Below, piece after piece: positions 1 through 5,560 of a stretch of DNA of 5,673 bases. Below the pieces are notes generated by a model that searched no databases, had not been told where the DNA came from, and worked only from the letters and a program-made list of their open reading frames with translations. The first letter of the stretch is position 1; each line of letters starts with the position of its first letter. This DNA comes from a bacterium (GTDB lineage Bacteria > Krumholzibacteriota > Krumholzibacteriia > JACNKJ01): NCBI GenBank assembly GCA_014382085.1, contig JACNKJ010000037.1:1-5673 (forward strand), read 5' to 3'. The position numbers and the translations under genes were made by a program.

Positions 1-1
1 C

Positions 2-604
2 AGCCGCTCTCTGGCCAAGCGGGCCATGGAAGACGGTCGCGCAGGTTTCCAGTGGGCCGCCGCCCTGCCTGGGAATTTGGGTGGCGCCCTGCGCGGCAAC
101 GCCGGCGCCTTCGGCGGCGACATGGCATCCTGCTTCGTGGAATTCCATGGCTGGCGATTGGACGGCCAAGCCCTTCACATGCAGGCGAGGGAAATCGAAT
201 TCGATTACCGTCGCACTTCCATTCCCGATGATGCGCTTATCGGCAAGGTCGTTTTGAACCTGCCCATCGCGGCGAAATCGGAACGCGCAAACCTTCGCGC
301 CCGCTACGACGAGGTTCTGGCCAAGCGAGCGGCCAGTCAGCCCGGCGGTCTTTTTACTGCGGGCAGCACATTCAAGAATCCTCCCGGCGATTATGCGGGT
401 CGCCTCATCGAGGCCTGTGGCCTCAAAGGGCGCGCGGTAGGGGGAGCGCAGGTGAGCACACGCCATGCGAATTTCATCGAAGCTACCGGCGAGAGCGTGA
501 GCGCAGCGGATATCGAAGGACTCATGGATCTAGTTGCCGCCGAAGTGAAGGCGCAAATCGGCGTTCGCCTGGAGCGAGAGGTGAAGGTCTATGGCCAAGT
601 CTAA
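2..604 (+). CDS. murB: UDP-N-acetylenolpyruvoylglucosamine reductase MurB, 3' part
   Basis: C-terminal about 200 residues of MurB, the cytosolic FAD enzyme that reduces UDP-GlcNAc-enolpyruvate to UDP-MurNAc with NADPH. The reading frame is open from base 2, so the true start lies outside the window; the ATG at 26 is internal. Visible hallmarks are the FAD-binding stretch PGNLGGALRGNAGAFG (family form PGxxGGAxxxNAGAxG), the FDYRRTSIP segment, and GSTFKNPPGDYAGRLIEACG, whose serine after the first glycine is the family's proton donor. The HANFI segment follows, then the terminal LEREVKVYG with the conserved glutamate. The compact GSTFKNP form suggests a type II MurB rather than the longer E. 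coli type I; that is inference. The gene overlaps ftsQ by 14 bases, so the two are probably translationally coupled. No damage is seen. Confidence 0.96.
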   Translation, partial: SRSLAKRAMEDGRAGFQWAAALPGNLGGALRGNAGAFGGDMASCFVEFHGWRLDGQALHMQAREIEFDYRRTSIPDDALIGKVVLNLPIAAKSERANLRARYDEVLAKRAASQPGGLFTAGSTFKNPPGDYAGRLIEACGLKGRAVGGAQVSTRHANFIEATGESVSAADIEGLMDLVAAEVKAQIGVRLEREVKVYGQV

Positions 605-1343
605 GCGGGCCGGGCGCAACATGGCGCGGCGCAAACCGTCTCGCTGGCGTCGCCTCATGCCCATTTTCCTGCTGCTCATTCTCGTCTTCGGAGGATGGGG
701 CTCTTGGCGCGGCATCGTGGCTGTGGTGGACAGCGACTTTCTGACCACGCGCTATCTTGAAGTGGAAGGTTGCCTGGTCCTGCCCCAGGAACTGGTTCTG
801 GAAATTCTGGAACCCCATCGCGGAACCCCACTTGCACGCCTGCCCATGGATTCCCTGCGCGCGGAAATCGCCGCGCTGCCGCGTGTGCAAAAGGTGGATC
901 TGGATCGCCGTCTGCCCGGCACACTGCGCTGCCGCGTAGAAGAGGCCCGTCCCCTGGCCCTCTGGCTGGATGGCGGTTTCCAGGAACTTGATCGTGAAGG
1001 CCGGGTGCTCGAGCGTTTCGGCGCAGCGCCACCGGACCTGCCGATTCTCATCCCGTCCGATCTCGTGAGTCGCGACAGTCTGATATTCCTAGCGCGAGAG
1101 GCTATTGTGGCCATGGAGGAAGCCTCCTTCGATCTCAGCCGCGAAGTGAGTGAAATTCGGGTGGAAGAGCGAGGTCTGGCCTTCGTGCGCAACGAGGGCG
1201 GCACCCTGGTGCTGCTGGGTTGGACCGATATTCCCGGGCGCATCGAGGCCTATCGCGAATTCTATCCCATGCTGGAGTCTCAAAATGACTTCCCGAGAGA
1301 GCTGGATTTGCGATACCGTGATCAGGTCGTCGCGAGAGACTGA
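591..1343 (+). CDS. ftsQ: cell division protein FtsQ (POTRA-domain divisome protein)
   Basis: A 250-residue bitopic membrane protein, the usual FtsQ size. Residues 1-21 are strongly basic (many K and R), followed by one hydrophobic segment at about 23-46 (MPIFLLLILVFGGWG and onward). This gives a cytosolic N-terminus and a periplasmic body. Residues about 54-118 form a POTRA domain: it starts YLEVEGCLVL, contains LPRVQKVDLDRRLPGTLRCRV, and leads into EARPLALW, the typical FtsQ/DivIB pattern. The second (beta) domain holds LDREGRVLERFG near 133-144 and ends LDLRYRDQVVARD, matching the family's closing strand. In the divisome FtsQ binds FtsB/FtsL and links early cytosolic with late periplasmic components. 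The ATG sits 7 bases after an AGGTG inside murB, which supports the overlapping start. Identity rests on domain layout and on its place between murB and ftsA. Confidence 0.95.
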   Translation: MAKSKRAGRNMARRKPSRWRRLMPIFLLLILVFGGWGSWRGIVAVVDSDFLTTRYLEVEGCLVLPQELVLEILEPHRGTPLARLPMDSLRAEIAALPRVQKVDLDRRLPGTLRCRVEEARPLALWLDGGFQELDREGRVLERFGAAPPDLPILIPSDLVSRDSLIFLAREAIVAMEEASFDLSREVSEIRVEERGLAFVRNEGGTLVLLGWTDIPGRIEAYREFYPMLESQNDFPRELDLRYRDQVVARD

Positions 1344-1402
1344 CGATCTACTGGAATCCTGATTACCAGGAGTGAGCCCGAACAAGCCGAGAAGAGGCGA
1401 CC

Positions 1403-1693
1403 GTGGAAAAGTTGGACATTGAACGTCTCATAGAGGTTTGCCGTAGTCATGATGTGCGTCGCGTTGCGCTATTCGGCTCATTCGTTCGTGGCGAGGAAGG
1501 TCCCGATAGCGATATCGATCTCATCGTCGAGTTCCTGCATCCAAAGGGCTATCTAGCGTTTATCAGGCTAGAGCGGGAATTGACGGAAGTTCTGGGACGC
1601 AAGGTCGACCTGCTAACCGAGCAAGCTATCAGCCCGCATCTGCGCGAGCGCATCCTGAGCGAGCAGGAGGTGCTCTATGAAGCGGCGGGATGA
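1403..1693 (+). CDS. mntA: MNT-type nucleotidyltransferase antitoxin MntA
   Basis: A 96-residue minimal nucleotidyltransferase. The signature GSX10DXD is intact: G25-S26, then D37-I-D39 in the stretch GSFVRGEEGPDSDID. A third acidic residue, D69 in GRKVDLLT, completes the metal site expected of the family. The closing LRERILSEQEVLYEA is typical of MNT partners of HEPN toxins. In characterised pairs the MNT protein neutralises the toxin by transferring AMP units from ATP to a tyrosine next to the HEPN active site; this role is assigned by family, not shown here. The start is a GTG with AGAGG several bases upstream, 59 bases after the ftsQ stop. It overlaps hepT by 17 bases. Base use is less GC-rich than in ftsA, consistent with an acquired module. 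All catalytic residues are present, so it should be active. Confidence 0.93.
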   Translation: MEKLDIERLIEVCRSHDVRRVALFGSFVRGEEGPDSDIDLIVEFLHPKGYLAFIRLERELTEVLGRKVDLLTEQAISPHLRERILSEQEVLYEAAG

Positions 1694-2018
1694 TCGACTC
1701 TACCTGCGGCATATCCTAGAGGCAATTTATTCGATCGACGAGTATCTGTCGAATGTCGATGAAGCGAAGTTTCGGGATACCCCCTTGATTCAGGACGCGG
1801 TGATACGCCAATTCCAAGTCATCGGAGAAGCGGCCAAGAGAGTATCGGAGGAGCTGAGTCAGAATCATCCGGAAGTTCCGTGGCGGGATATTGCAGGGAT
1901 GCGGGACAAGATGGTTCACGACTACCTTGGCGTCGATGTAGGAATGGTCTGGGTTACGGCGACACAGGATTTGTCGGAGTTGCAAGAGCAGTTGTCCATC
2001 ATCTTGGAAGATCAATAA
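1677..2018 (+). CDS. hepT: HEPN-domain RNase toxin HepT (DUF86 family)
   Basis: A 113-residue, mainly helical HEPN protein of the HepT/DUF86 family. The active-site motif RX4HXY is intact as R76-DKMV-H81-D-Y83 in the stretch GMRDKMVHDYLGVD. R and H form the RNase site, and the tyrosine is the residue that MntA AMPylates in studied systems. Other family marks are the N-terminal DDRLYLRHILEAI, the QDAVIRQFQVIGEAAKR helix, and HPEVPWRDIAG just before the motif. Members act as RNases that slow growth when not neutralised. The ATG lies 6 bases after a strong AGGAGG inside mntA, so the two genes are coupled and toxin synthesis probably follows antitoxin translation. The gene ends 11 bases before ftsA. 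An open frame that extends ftsA upstream to 1880 overlaps this gene and is not coding. Both partners are intact, so this looks like a live module rather than a relic. Confidence 0.94.
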   Translation: MKRRDDRLYLRHILEAIYSIDEYLSNVDEAKFRDTPLIQDAVIRQFQVIGEAAKRVSEELSQNHPEVPWRDIAGMRDKMVHDYLGVDVGMVWVTATQDLSELQEQLSIILEDQ

Positions 2019-2020
2019 AT

Positions 2021-2024
2021 GGAG
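2021..2024 (+). promoter_or_regulatory. ribosome binding site fixing the ftsA start
   Basis: GGAG stands 5 bases before the ATG at 2030 and directly after the hepT stop codon. It decides the start: the same frame is open back to 1880, but the extra 50 residues would overlap hepT, match nothing in FtsA, and precede the natural N-terminus MSERNIVVGLDLGS. Confidence 0.75.
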
Positions 2025-2029
2025 CGGAC

Positions 2030-3256
2030 ATGAGTGAACGCAACATCGTCGTGGGATTGGATCTGGGCAGCCACCGTGTGCGGCTGCTTGTGGCGCAGGT
2101 GGATGAACAGGGTCGGCAGAAGGTGCTGGGCCTGGGCACGGCGCCGGGGGAAGGTATTCGCAAGGGTCTGGTGGTGGACTTCGACACTGCCGTGGCGGCC
2201 ATCAGCCAGGCGCGGGAAGAGGCCGAGGCATCCAGCGGATTGGAAATTAGGTCGGCCTTCGTCGGCGTGGGCGGCCAGCATTTCCGCGTGATCCGCAGCG
2301 AAGGTGTGCACGTGAAAGACGGCCCTTCCCGCGAAATCAGCGCCGAGGATGTGCGTCAGGTGGTGCGCGTGGCGCGGGGCCTGCAGCTGCCCGCGGGCCT
2401 CAGAATTCTGCATACCCTGCCGGTGGATTTCATTCTCGACAATCGCTCGGGCATCGAAGATCCCGTGGGCATGGATGGCGTGCGCCTGCAGAGTCAGGTG
2501 CTGCTCGTGCTGGGCGACGAGTCCATTTTGGAAAACAGCGCCAAGGCCGTTCGCAAGGCGGGCCTCGAGGTGGAGGGTCTGGTTTTCAGGCCCCTGGCCA
2601 CGGCCATGGCCGCGCTGACACGCGACGAAAAAGATTCGGGCACCGTGCTGCTGGACATCGGCGAAGGCTGCACGGAGATCTTGGTGCTACACGGCGGATC
2701 CCTGGCCCACGCCGAAGTGCTGCCCCTGGGTGGCGGCAACGTGACCCGCGATCTGTCCATCGCCCTTTCCATCAGCCTGTCCGACGCCGAGCGACTGAAG
2801 ATGGATTTCGGCGCGGCTCTGTCCAAGATGGACGAGGACATGGCCTTTCCCATCACGCAATTAGGAGCCAGCGAAGGGCGTCACGTGACGGCCCGCACTC
2901 TGCGCGGTATCGTGGATCCTCGGCTCAAAGAAATCCTGGAACTGGCCTGGGACCGGGCTCAGAAGACCGAGGTTGCTCGTAGGCCGTCAACCGGTGTGGT
3001 GCTTTGCGGCGGCGCTTCCCTCATGCCGGGACTCAGCAGTCTGGCTGCGGAGCTCTTCGATCGCGGCGTCAGGCTGGGCGAGCCGGTGAACCGCGAGGGC
3101 CTGCTGGCCGAGCTTCAGGATCCCAGATACACGCCTTTGGTAGGGCTACTGAGCTATGGTTTCCAGCGCCTTCACGAGGACGCTTTAGAAGGCGGGAAAG
3201 GTCGTCGCAGCGGCGGTGCTGTGGGGCGCATCCTCAAGGCTTTCGGGCGCGGGTAA
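2030..3256 (+). CDS. ftsA: cell division protein FtsA, actin-like membrane anchor of FtsZ
   Basis: A 408-residue actin-fold ATPase that tethers FtsZ to the inner membrane and recruits later divisome proteins. In order: phosphate-1 loop at residues 8-15 (VGLDLGSH); the FtsA-specific 1C (SHS2) subdomain at about 84-165, including ISAEDVRQVVRVA and LHTLPVDFILD; phosphate-2 loop at 207-217 (LLDIGEGCTEI); LPLGGGNVTRDLS at 231-243; the adenosine loop at 322-335 (GVVLCGGASLMPGL); and a short linker leading to a C-terminal amphipathic helix (GGAVGRILKAFGRG), the membrane-targeting sequence. Phosphate-2 departs from the common DIGGGTTDI form, with E212, C214 and E216. The start at 2030 is chosen for its GGAG and for homology. 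The gene follows hepT by 11 bases, so it probably shares the upstream transcript. Normally ftsZ follows at once; here it is displaced by about 2.3 kb. Confidence 0.97.
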   Translation: MSERNIVVGLDLGSHRVRLLVAQVDEQGRQKVLGLGTAPGEGIRKGLVVDFDTAVAAISQAREEAEASSGLEIRSAFVGVGGQHFRVIRSEGVHVKDGPSREISAEDVRQVVRVARGLQLPAGLRILHTLPVDFILDNRSGIEDPVGMDGVRLQSQVLLVLGDESILENSAKAVRKAGLEVEGLVFRPLATAMAALTRDEKDSGTVLLDIGEGCTEILVLHGGSLAHAEVLPLGGGNVTRDLSIALSISLSDAERLKMDFGAALSKMDEDMAFPITQLGASEGRHVTARTLRGIVDPRLKEILELAWDRAQKTEVARRPSTGVVLCGGASLMPGLSSLAAELFDRGVRLGEPVNREGLLAELQDPRYTPLVGLLSYGFQRLHEDALEGGKGRRSGGAVGRILKAFGRG

Positions 3257-3330
3257 ATCCATTTAGATATTAATCTATAACTAGTTTTTGAGTGTGCTTG
3301 GGTACTGATGCACCTATGCATTATTGAGCC

Positions 3331-3361
3331 TTGTGCTGCTGTCTGGTGTTTAGTGTATACT
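3331..3361 (+). promoter_or_regulatory. candidate sigma70-like promoter for the secreted orphan gene
   Basis: A good -10 box, TATACT (3356-3361), lies in the AT-rich spacer after ftsA. The best -35 is poor: TTGTGC at 3331-3336 with a long 19-base spacing. The -10 sits inside the 36-bp imperfect palindrome at 3352-3387, as an operator would. A separate promoter is plausible because the downstream gene differs in composition and begins 175 bases after ftsA ends. Confidence 0.3.
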
Positions 3362-3387
3362 TAACTCAAATGGGTTCATGATACACT
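3352..3387. repeat. 36-bp imperfect palindrome, operator- or hairpin-like
   Basis: AGTGTAT (3352-3358) is the exact reverse complement of ATACACT (3381-3387). Nested inside, AACTCA (3363-3368) pairs with TGGGTT (3371-3376) with one G-T wobble, around an AA centre. In all, 13 of 18 positions pair in strict symmetry, plus the wobble. A further copy of the outer arm, TTGAGTGT at 3288-3295, is complementary to ACACTCAA at 3383-3390. No T-tract follows, so it is not a standard terminator. A protein-binding site or a 5' leader hairpin are the likelier readings. Confidence 0.45.
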
Positions 3388-3419
3388 CAAGCAATATGGC
3401 AGGATGTGTATCAATTGAT

Positions 3420-3423
3420 GGAG
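3420..3423 (+). promoter_or_regulatory. ribosome binding site favouring the start at 3432
   Basis: GGAG with an 8-base spacing to the ATG at 3432. The longer alternative start at 3378 has no such site and would put 18 polar residues ahead of the signal peptide. Confidence 0.55.
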
Positions 3424-3431
3424 CTGGCCAC

Positions 3432-4121
3432 ATGACTGCAAGTTCAAAATGGATTGCTAGATTCATTACTTTAGCTGCGCTTCTGGGGCATGTTTCGCTT
3501 GATCCAAGCATTGCTGAGGACCATGTGTTTTCGTATCACGATGGCATTCCATCTAACAGCATTGCGGCATTCGACCAAGGGCTTGGGGGATGGGGTTTGT
3601 TTCCATGGGTTGGTGTTGACCCATACTCTGATGACAATGTTCCTGAAAACTACTACAGAGTAATTGGCGTAGATTTCTATCACGGATCACTCGGATATTC
3701 AGGTCCCTGGGAATACAAGCTGCAGATAGTATTCATTGGATATGGGTTACCCTCCGTGATCTACGAAACTGAAACCTTCCAGACAAACTGCGATGATTGC
3801 TGGGAGTCAGTGCCAATAGATATTTCTTTGCTTGAGCTGGGCTACAATCCATATCCGCATGAGGTTGGAGTTATAGTCGTACCTTTAAGCGTGACGGAGA
3901 CTCGCTCTCCAAGGCCCTTGTTGTTTGTAGACCAAGATCTTGATCACCCTCTCTCAACAGCCTATGTAAGCTCGATTTTTGGATACTTGCTCTATGTGGA
4001 GGAGTTAAATGAAATGTATGGGACGGATTTCGGAGATATTCTGTTGGATATCCACTTCAATGAGGATTGGACTACTTCAACCCACAGCGTGTCTTTCTCC
4101 GAGATAAGAAGAAAATACTAG
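3432..4121 (+). CDS. secreted protein of unknown function
   Basis: A 229-residue protein I do not recognise. From the ATG at 3432 it begins with a Sec-type signal peptide: a short basic n-region (TASSKWIAR), a hydrophobic core (FITLAALLGHVSL), and a likely cleavage after SIA in DPSIAED. The mature part is acidic and rich in Tyr, Trp, Phe, Gly and Pro. It begins HVFSYHDGIPSNSIAAFDQG and shows short alternating hydrophobic stretches (YKLQIVFIGYG, VGVIVVPLSV, GDILLDIHF), which suggests an extracellular beta-sandwich. One close cysteine pair, TNCDDCW, could form a disulphide or bind metal. The end, HSVSFSEIRRKY, resembles the short closing motif of some secreted FCB-group proteins, a weak impression only. 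Base use is clearly AT-richer than ftsA or murB, pointing to recent acquisition. A start at 3378 (247 residues) is possible but has no ribosome site. It is a real gene judging by length, signal peptide and ribosome site; its function is unknown. Confidence 0.72.
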   Translation: MTASSKWIARFITLAALLGHVSLDPSIAEDHVFSYHDGIPSNSIAAFDQGLGGWGLFPWVGVDPYSDDNVPENYYRVIGVDFYHGSLGYSGPWEYKLQIVFIGYGLPSVIYETETFQTNCDDCWESVPIDISLLELGYNPYPHEVGVIVVPLSVTETRSPRPLLFVDQDLDHPLSTAYVSSIFGYLLYVEELNEMYGTDFGDILLDIHFNEDWTTSTHSVSFSEIRRKY

Positions 4122-4222
4122 TAGAGCGAGAGCTCAGGCGACTTTGGTTCTTAGTTCGATCAAGCGGATTATCCAACCCTTTTCAATACCTCGCCAAGGT
4201 GACGAGTGCGGCATGTTTCCTT

Positions 4223-4238
4223 GTCCACCCGGGTGGAC
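4223..4238. repeat. perfect 16-bp palindrome, copy 1 (intergenic)
   Basis: GTCCACCCGGGTGGAC is fully self-complementary. It is identical to the copy at 4989-5004. The flanking bases differ between the copies (TT on both sides here, A on both sides in the other), so identity ends exactly at the palindrome. It lies 161 bases before the HNH start codon. Confidence 0.9.
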
Positions 4239-4255
4239 TTATTGCTTGTTTTTGT
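4223..4255 (+). terminator. possible intrinsic terminator after the secreted orphan gene
   Basis: The palindrome GTCCACCCGGGTGGAC (4223-4238) can fold into a 6-bp GC-rich stem with a CCGG loop. It is followed by a T-rich run (TTATTGCTTGTTTTT). The placement, about 100 bases after the stop at 4121 and before the HNH promoter candidate, suits a terminator. The T-tract is interrupted, and the same palindrome also occurs inside the HNH gene, so termination may not be its main role. Confidence 0.4.
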
Positions 4256-4312
4256 TGGCAAGAACTGTGCCCTTGAGGCGCCCTAACTGGTTGAAAATTA
4301 TATAGATAACTC

Positions 4313-4341
4313 TTGCCTCTGACACCGTGATTCGCTATATT
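4313..4341 (+). promoter_or_regulatory. candidate sigma70-like promoter for the HNH gene
   Basis: TTGCCT (4313-4318) and TATATT (4336-4341) are separated by exactly 17 bases, a good fit to TTGACA-17-TATAAT. Transcription would begin near 4348, leaving a leader of about 50 bases before the ATG at 4399. The candidate also argues against the longer GTG start at 4327, which would lie upstream of the transcript start. Confidence 0.45.
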
Positions 4342-4388
4342 ACTTCCATCCTCCCCGCTTTCTTCTCCTCCCGGAGACGCCAATATTT

Positions 4389-4392
4389 GGAG
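4389..4392 (+). promoter_or_regulatory. ribosome binding site fixing the HNH gene start
   Basis: GGAG lies 6 bases before the ATG at 4399. The frame is open upstream to a GTG at 4327, but that start has no ribosome site and would add 24 residues unlike the family's N-terminus. Confidence 0.65.
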
Positions 4393-4398
4393 TGGGAA

Positions 4399-5433
4399 AT
4401 GTCCATTGCTGAATCCATCCATGAGCGACTGCTTGCGGCCATTACCGCCATGCGGAATGCCGAGAGTCGGGCGGTCACGCTTTTCGCGGACGTCCTGAAA
4501 GGCAAGCTCTATCGTGAACTTGGCTTTGCGAGCATTCATCTCTATGCGGAAGAAGCTCTCGGCTTTTCTCGCAGCAAGACCTACGAGTTCATCCGTCTGG
4601 CCGAAGCGCTGGATGATTTGCCCAAGCTCAAAGATCAAATTGAATCTGGAAATCTACCTTGGACTAAGGCTCGCGAAGTGGTGAAGGTGGCTACGCCTGA
4701 GACCGAACAGGAATGGCTGGTGTTGGCCAAGAACAAGAGCCGGCGGGACTTGGAAAAGGAAGTGGTGAAAAGCAGAGCTAGGCGAGATGCTAACAGGCAG
4801 GCATCTCAGACCGAGCTGATTGAGCCCGAGTGCGAAGTACCTGCGGCGGCGACGGCGCAGTCTTTGACGCTGCGCCTTTCGCCGCTGGCCAAGGCACGCC
4901 TCGAGGCCATGCTTGAGAAGCTCATGAAAAAGCACCACTGCGACCGGGTGAGGGTGCTGCTCATGGCGCTGGAATCGCTGCTTGCAGAGTCCACCCGGGT
5001 GGACAGCAGCGGATCGCCTTATCAGGTGATCGTGCACAAGTGCCCATCCTGCGAGACGAAATCCACGGGGCAGCAGCGGCGTGGCTTGAGCGCGGCCGAG
5101 AGCGCGCAGATCGACTGTGATTCTAGCCTGCTAGAAGCAGGTCAGCGCAACAAAACGAGCATCCCACCGACCCGAAGGCGGGCAGTGTTGATTAGAGACG
5201 GGCATCGATGCCAAACCAAGGGATGCCGATCCACGAGCTTTCTGGAAGTGCATCACATCAAGCCTCGCATCCGCGGAGGAGACAACCGCGAGGCAAACTT
5301 GATCACGCTATGTTCAAGTTGCCATCGACATTTGCATGAGCGAGGGGGATTACTCGCTGCGATGGAAATCCCGATCCGGGCAAAAGCTGCGGGGCCTCAT
5401 GATTCGGTCGGAAAGAGACGGTGGAGGTGGTGA
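4399..5433 (+). CDS. HNH endonuclease-like protein with helical N-terminal domain
   Basis: A 344-residue protein in two parts. Residues about 1-130 are helical, with the pattern ASIHLYAEEALGFSRSKTYE, then ESGNLPWTKAREVVKVATPE and ETEQEWLVLAKNKSRRDLEKEV. I recognise this layout from a widespread HNH family, common in Myxococcota-like and candidate-phylum genomes and loosely analogous to the actinobacterial DUF222/13E12 proteins. A middle helical segment (about 155-196) precedes SPYQVIVHKCPSCETK, a possible zinc pair. The C-terminal HNH nuclease domain (about 258-314) shows C271-X4-C276, LEVHH (H285, H286), GGDN, N300 and C305-X2-C308 followed by HRHLHE, so the catalytic and zinc residues appear intact. 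The family's role is unsettled; mobile or homing-like behaviour is suspected because copies are often many, but I have no evidence for that here. Residues 197-202 (ESTRVD) are encoded by the second copy of the 16-bp palindrome. The gene separates the secreted orphan from ftsZ. Confidence 0.88.
   Translation: MSIAESIHERLLAAITAMRNAESRAVTLFADVLKGKLYRELGFASIHLYAEEALGFSRSKTYEFIRLAEALDDLPKLKDQIESGNLPWTKAREVVKVATPETEQEWLVLAKNKSRRDLEKEVVKSRARRDANRQASQTELIEPECEVPAAATAQSLTLRLSPLAKARLEAMLEKLMKKHHCDRVRVLLMALESLLAESTRVDSSGSPYQVIVHKCPSCETKSTGQQRRGLSAAESAQIDCDSSLLEAGQRNKTSIPPTRRRAVLIRDGHRCQTKGCRSTSFLEVHHIKPRIRGGDNREANLITLCSSCHRHLHERGGLLAAMEIPIRAKAAGPHDSVGKRRWRW
4989..5004. repeat. perfect 16-bp palindrome, copy 2 (inside the HNH gene)
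   Basis: Identical to 4223-4238. Here it is coding, running from the last base of E197 through STRVD (198-202), in the linker between the helical part and the SPYQVIVHKC segment. The spacing between the two copies is 766 bases, start to start, in a self-complementary and hence orientation-free arrangement. Confidence 0.9.
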
Positions 5434-5560
5434 AAATGAGGTCTCACCGACCCCTGTATCTGATCCAGCGAAGTCCATCAAAAACAATCCTTTGAAGCAT
5501 CAAAAAGCACTAGACAAGATTTCAAGTTCGCGGGATACATGACCTTGGAGGTGAGAGATA
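5434..5560 (+). other. ftsZ leader region without a convincing gene
   Basis: This is the spacer between the HNH gene and ftsZ. An open frame crosses it from 5336 to 5542, but it mostly overlaps the HNH gene in another frame and shows no domain. CATCAAAAA occurs twice (5477-5485 and 5498-5506). A weak promoter-like pair, TAGACA (5511-5516) and GATACA (5534-5539) with 17 bases between, lies so close to the ribosome site that I doubt it. The stretch 5514-5539 loosely resembles the 3' end of ftsA. Confidence 0.4.
5547..5551 (+). promoter_or_regulatory. ribosome binding site of ftsZ
   Basis: GGAGG with a 9-base spacing to the ATG at 5561. An in-frame TGA at 5552-5554 rules out any start further upstream. 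Confidence 0.75.

Noticed and set aside
522..1243. Several antisense frames across murB and ftsQ
   Set aside because: They are rich in Arg, Ser and Pro, typical shadows of GC-rich coding DNA, and oppose well-identified genes.
1880..2029. N-terminal extension of the ftsA frame by 50 residues
   Set aside because: It overlaps hepT, has no ribosome site at its start, and its residues do not resemble FtsA; the start at 2030 has GGAG and the family N-terminus.
3264..3277. TAGAT-ATTA-ATCTA hairpin just after the ftsA stop, as a terminator
   Set aside because: The stem is only 5 bp and AT-rich; the T-run is short and displaced, so it is too weak to call.
4067..4276. 69-codon frame running out of the end of the secreted orphan
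   Set aside because: It starts inside the orphan gene in another frame, lacks a ribosome site, and shows no domain; it is probably chance.
4291..4306. TTGAAA with nearby TATAGA as a promoter
   Set aside because: The two boxes are only 4 bases apart; the 4313-4341 pair has correct spacing.
5429..5448. GGTGA...TCACC inverted repeat at the HNH stop, as a terminator
   Set aside because: Five base pairs, a large loop and no T-tract.
5336..5542. 68-codon frame over the HNH gene end, considered as a frameshifted C-terminus of the HNH protein
   Set aside because: The HNH domain is already complete before this point, and the frame is low in complexity with no recognisable match; no frameshift is needed.
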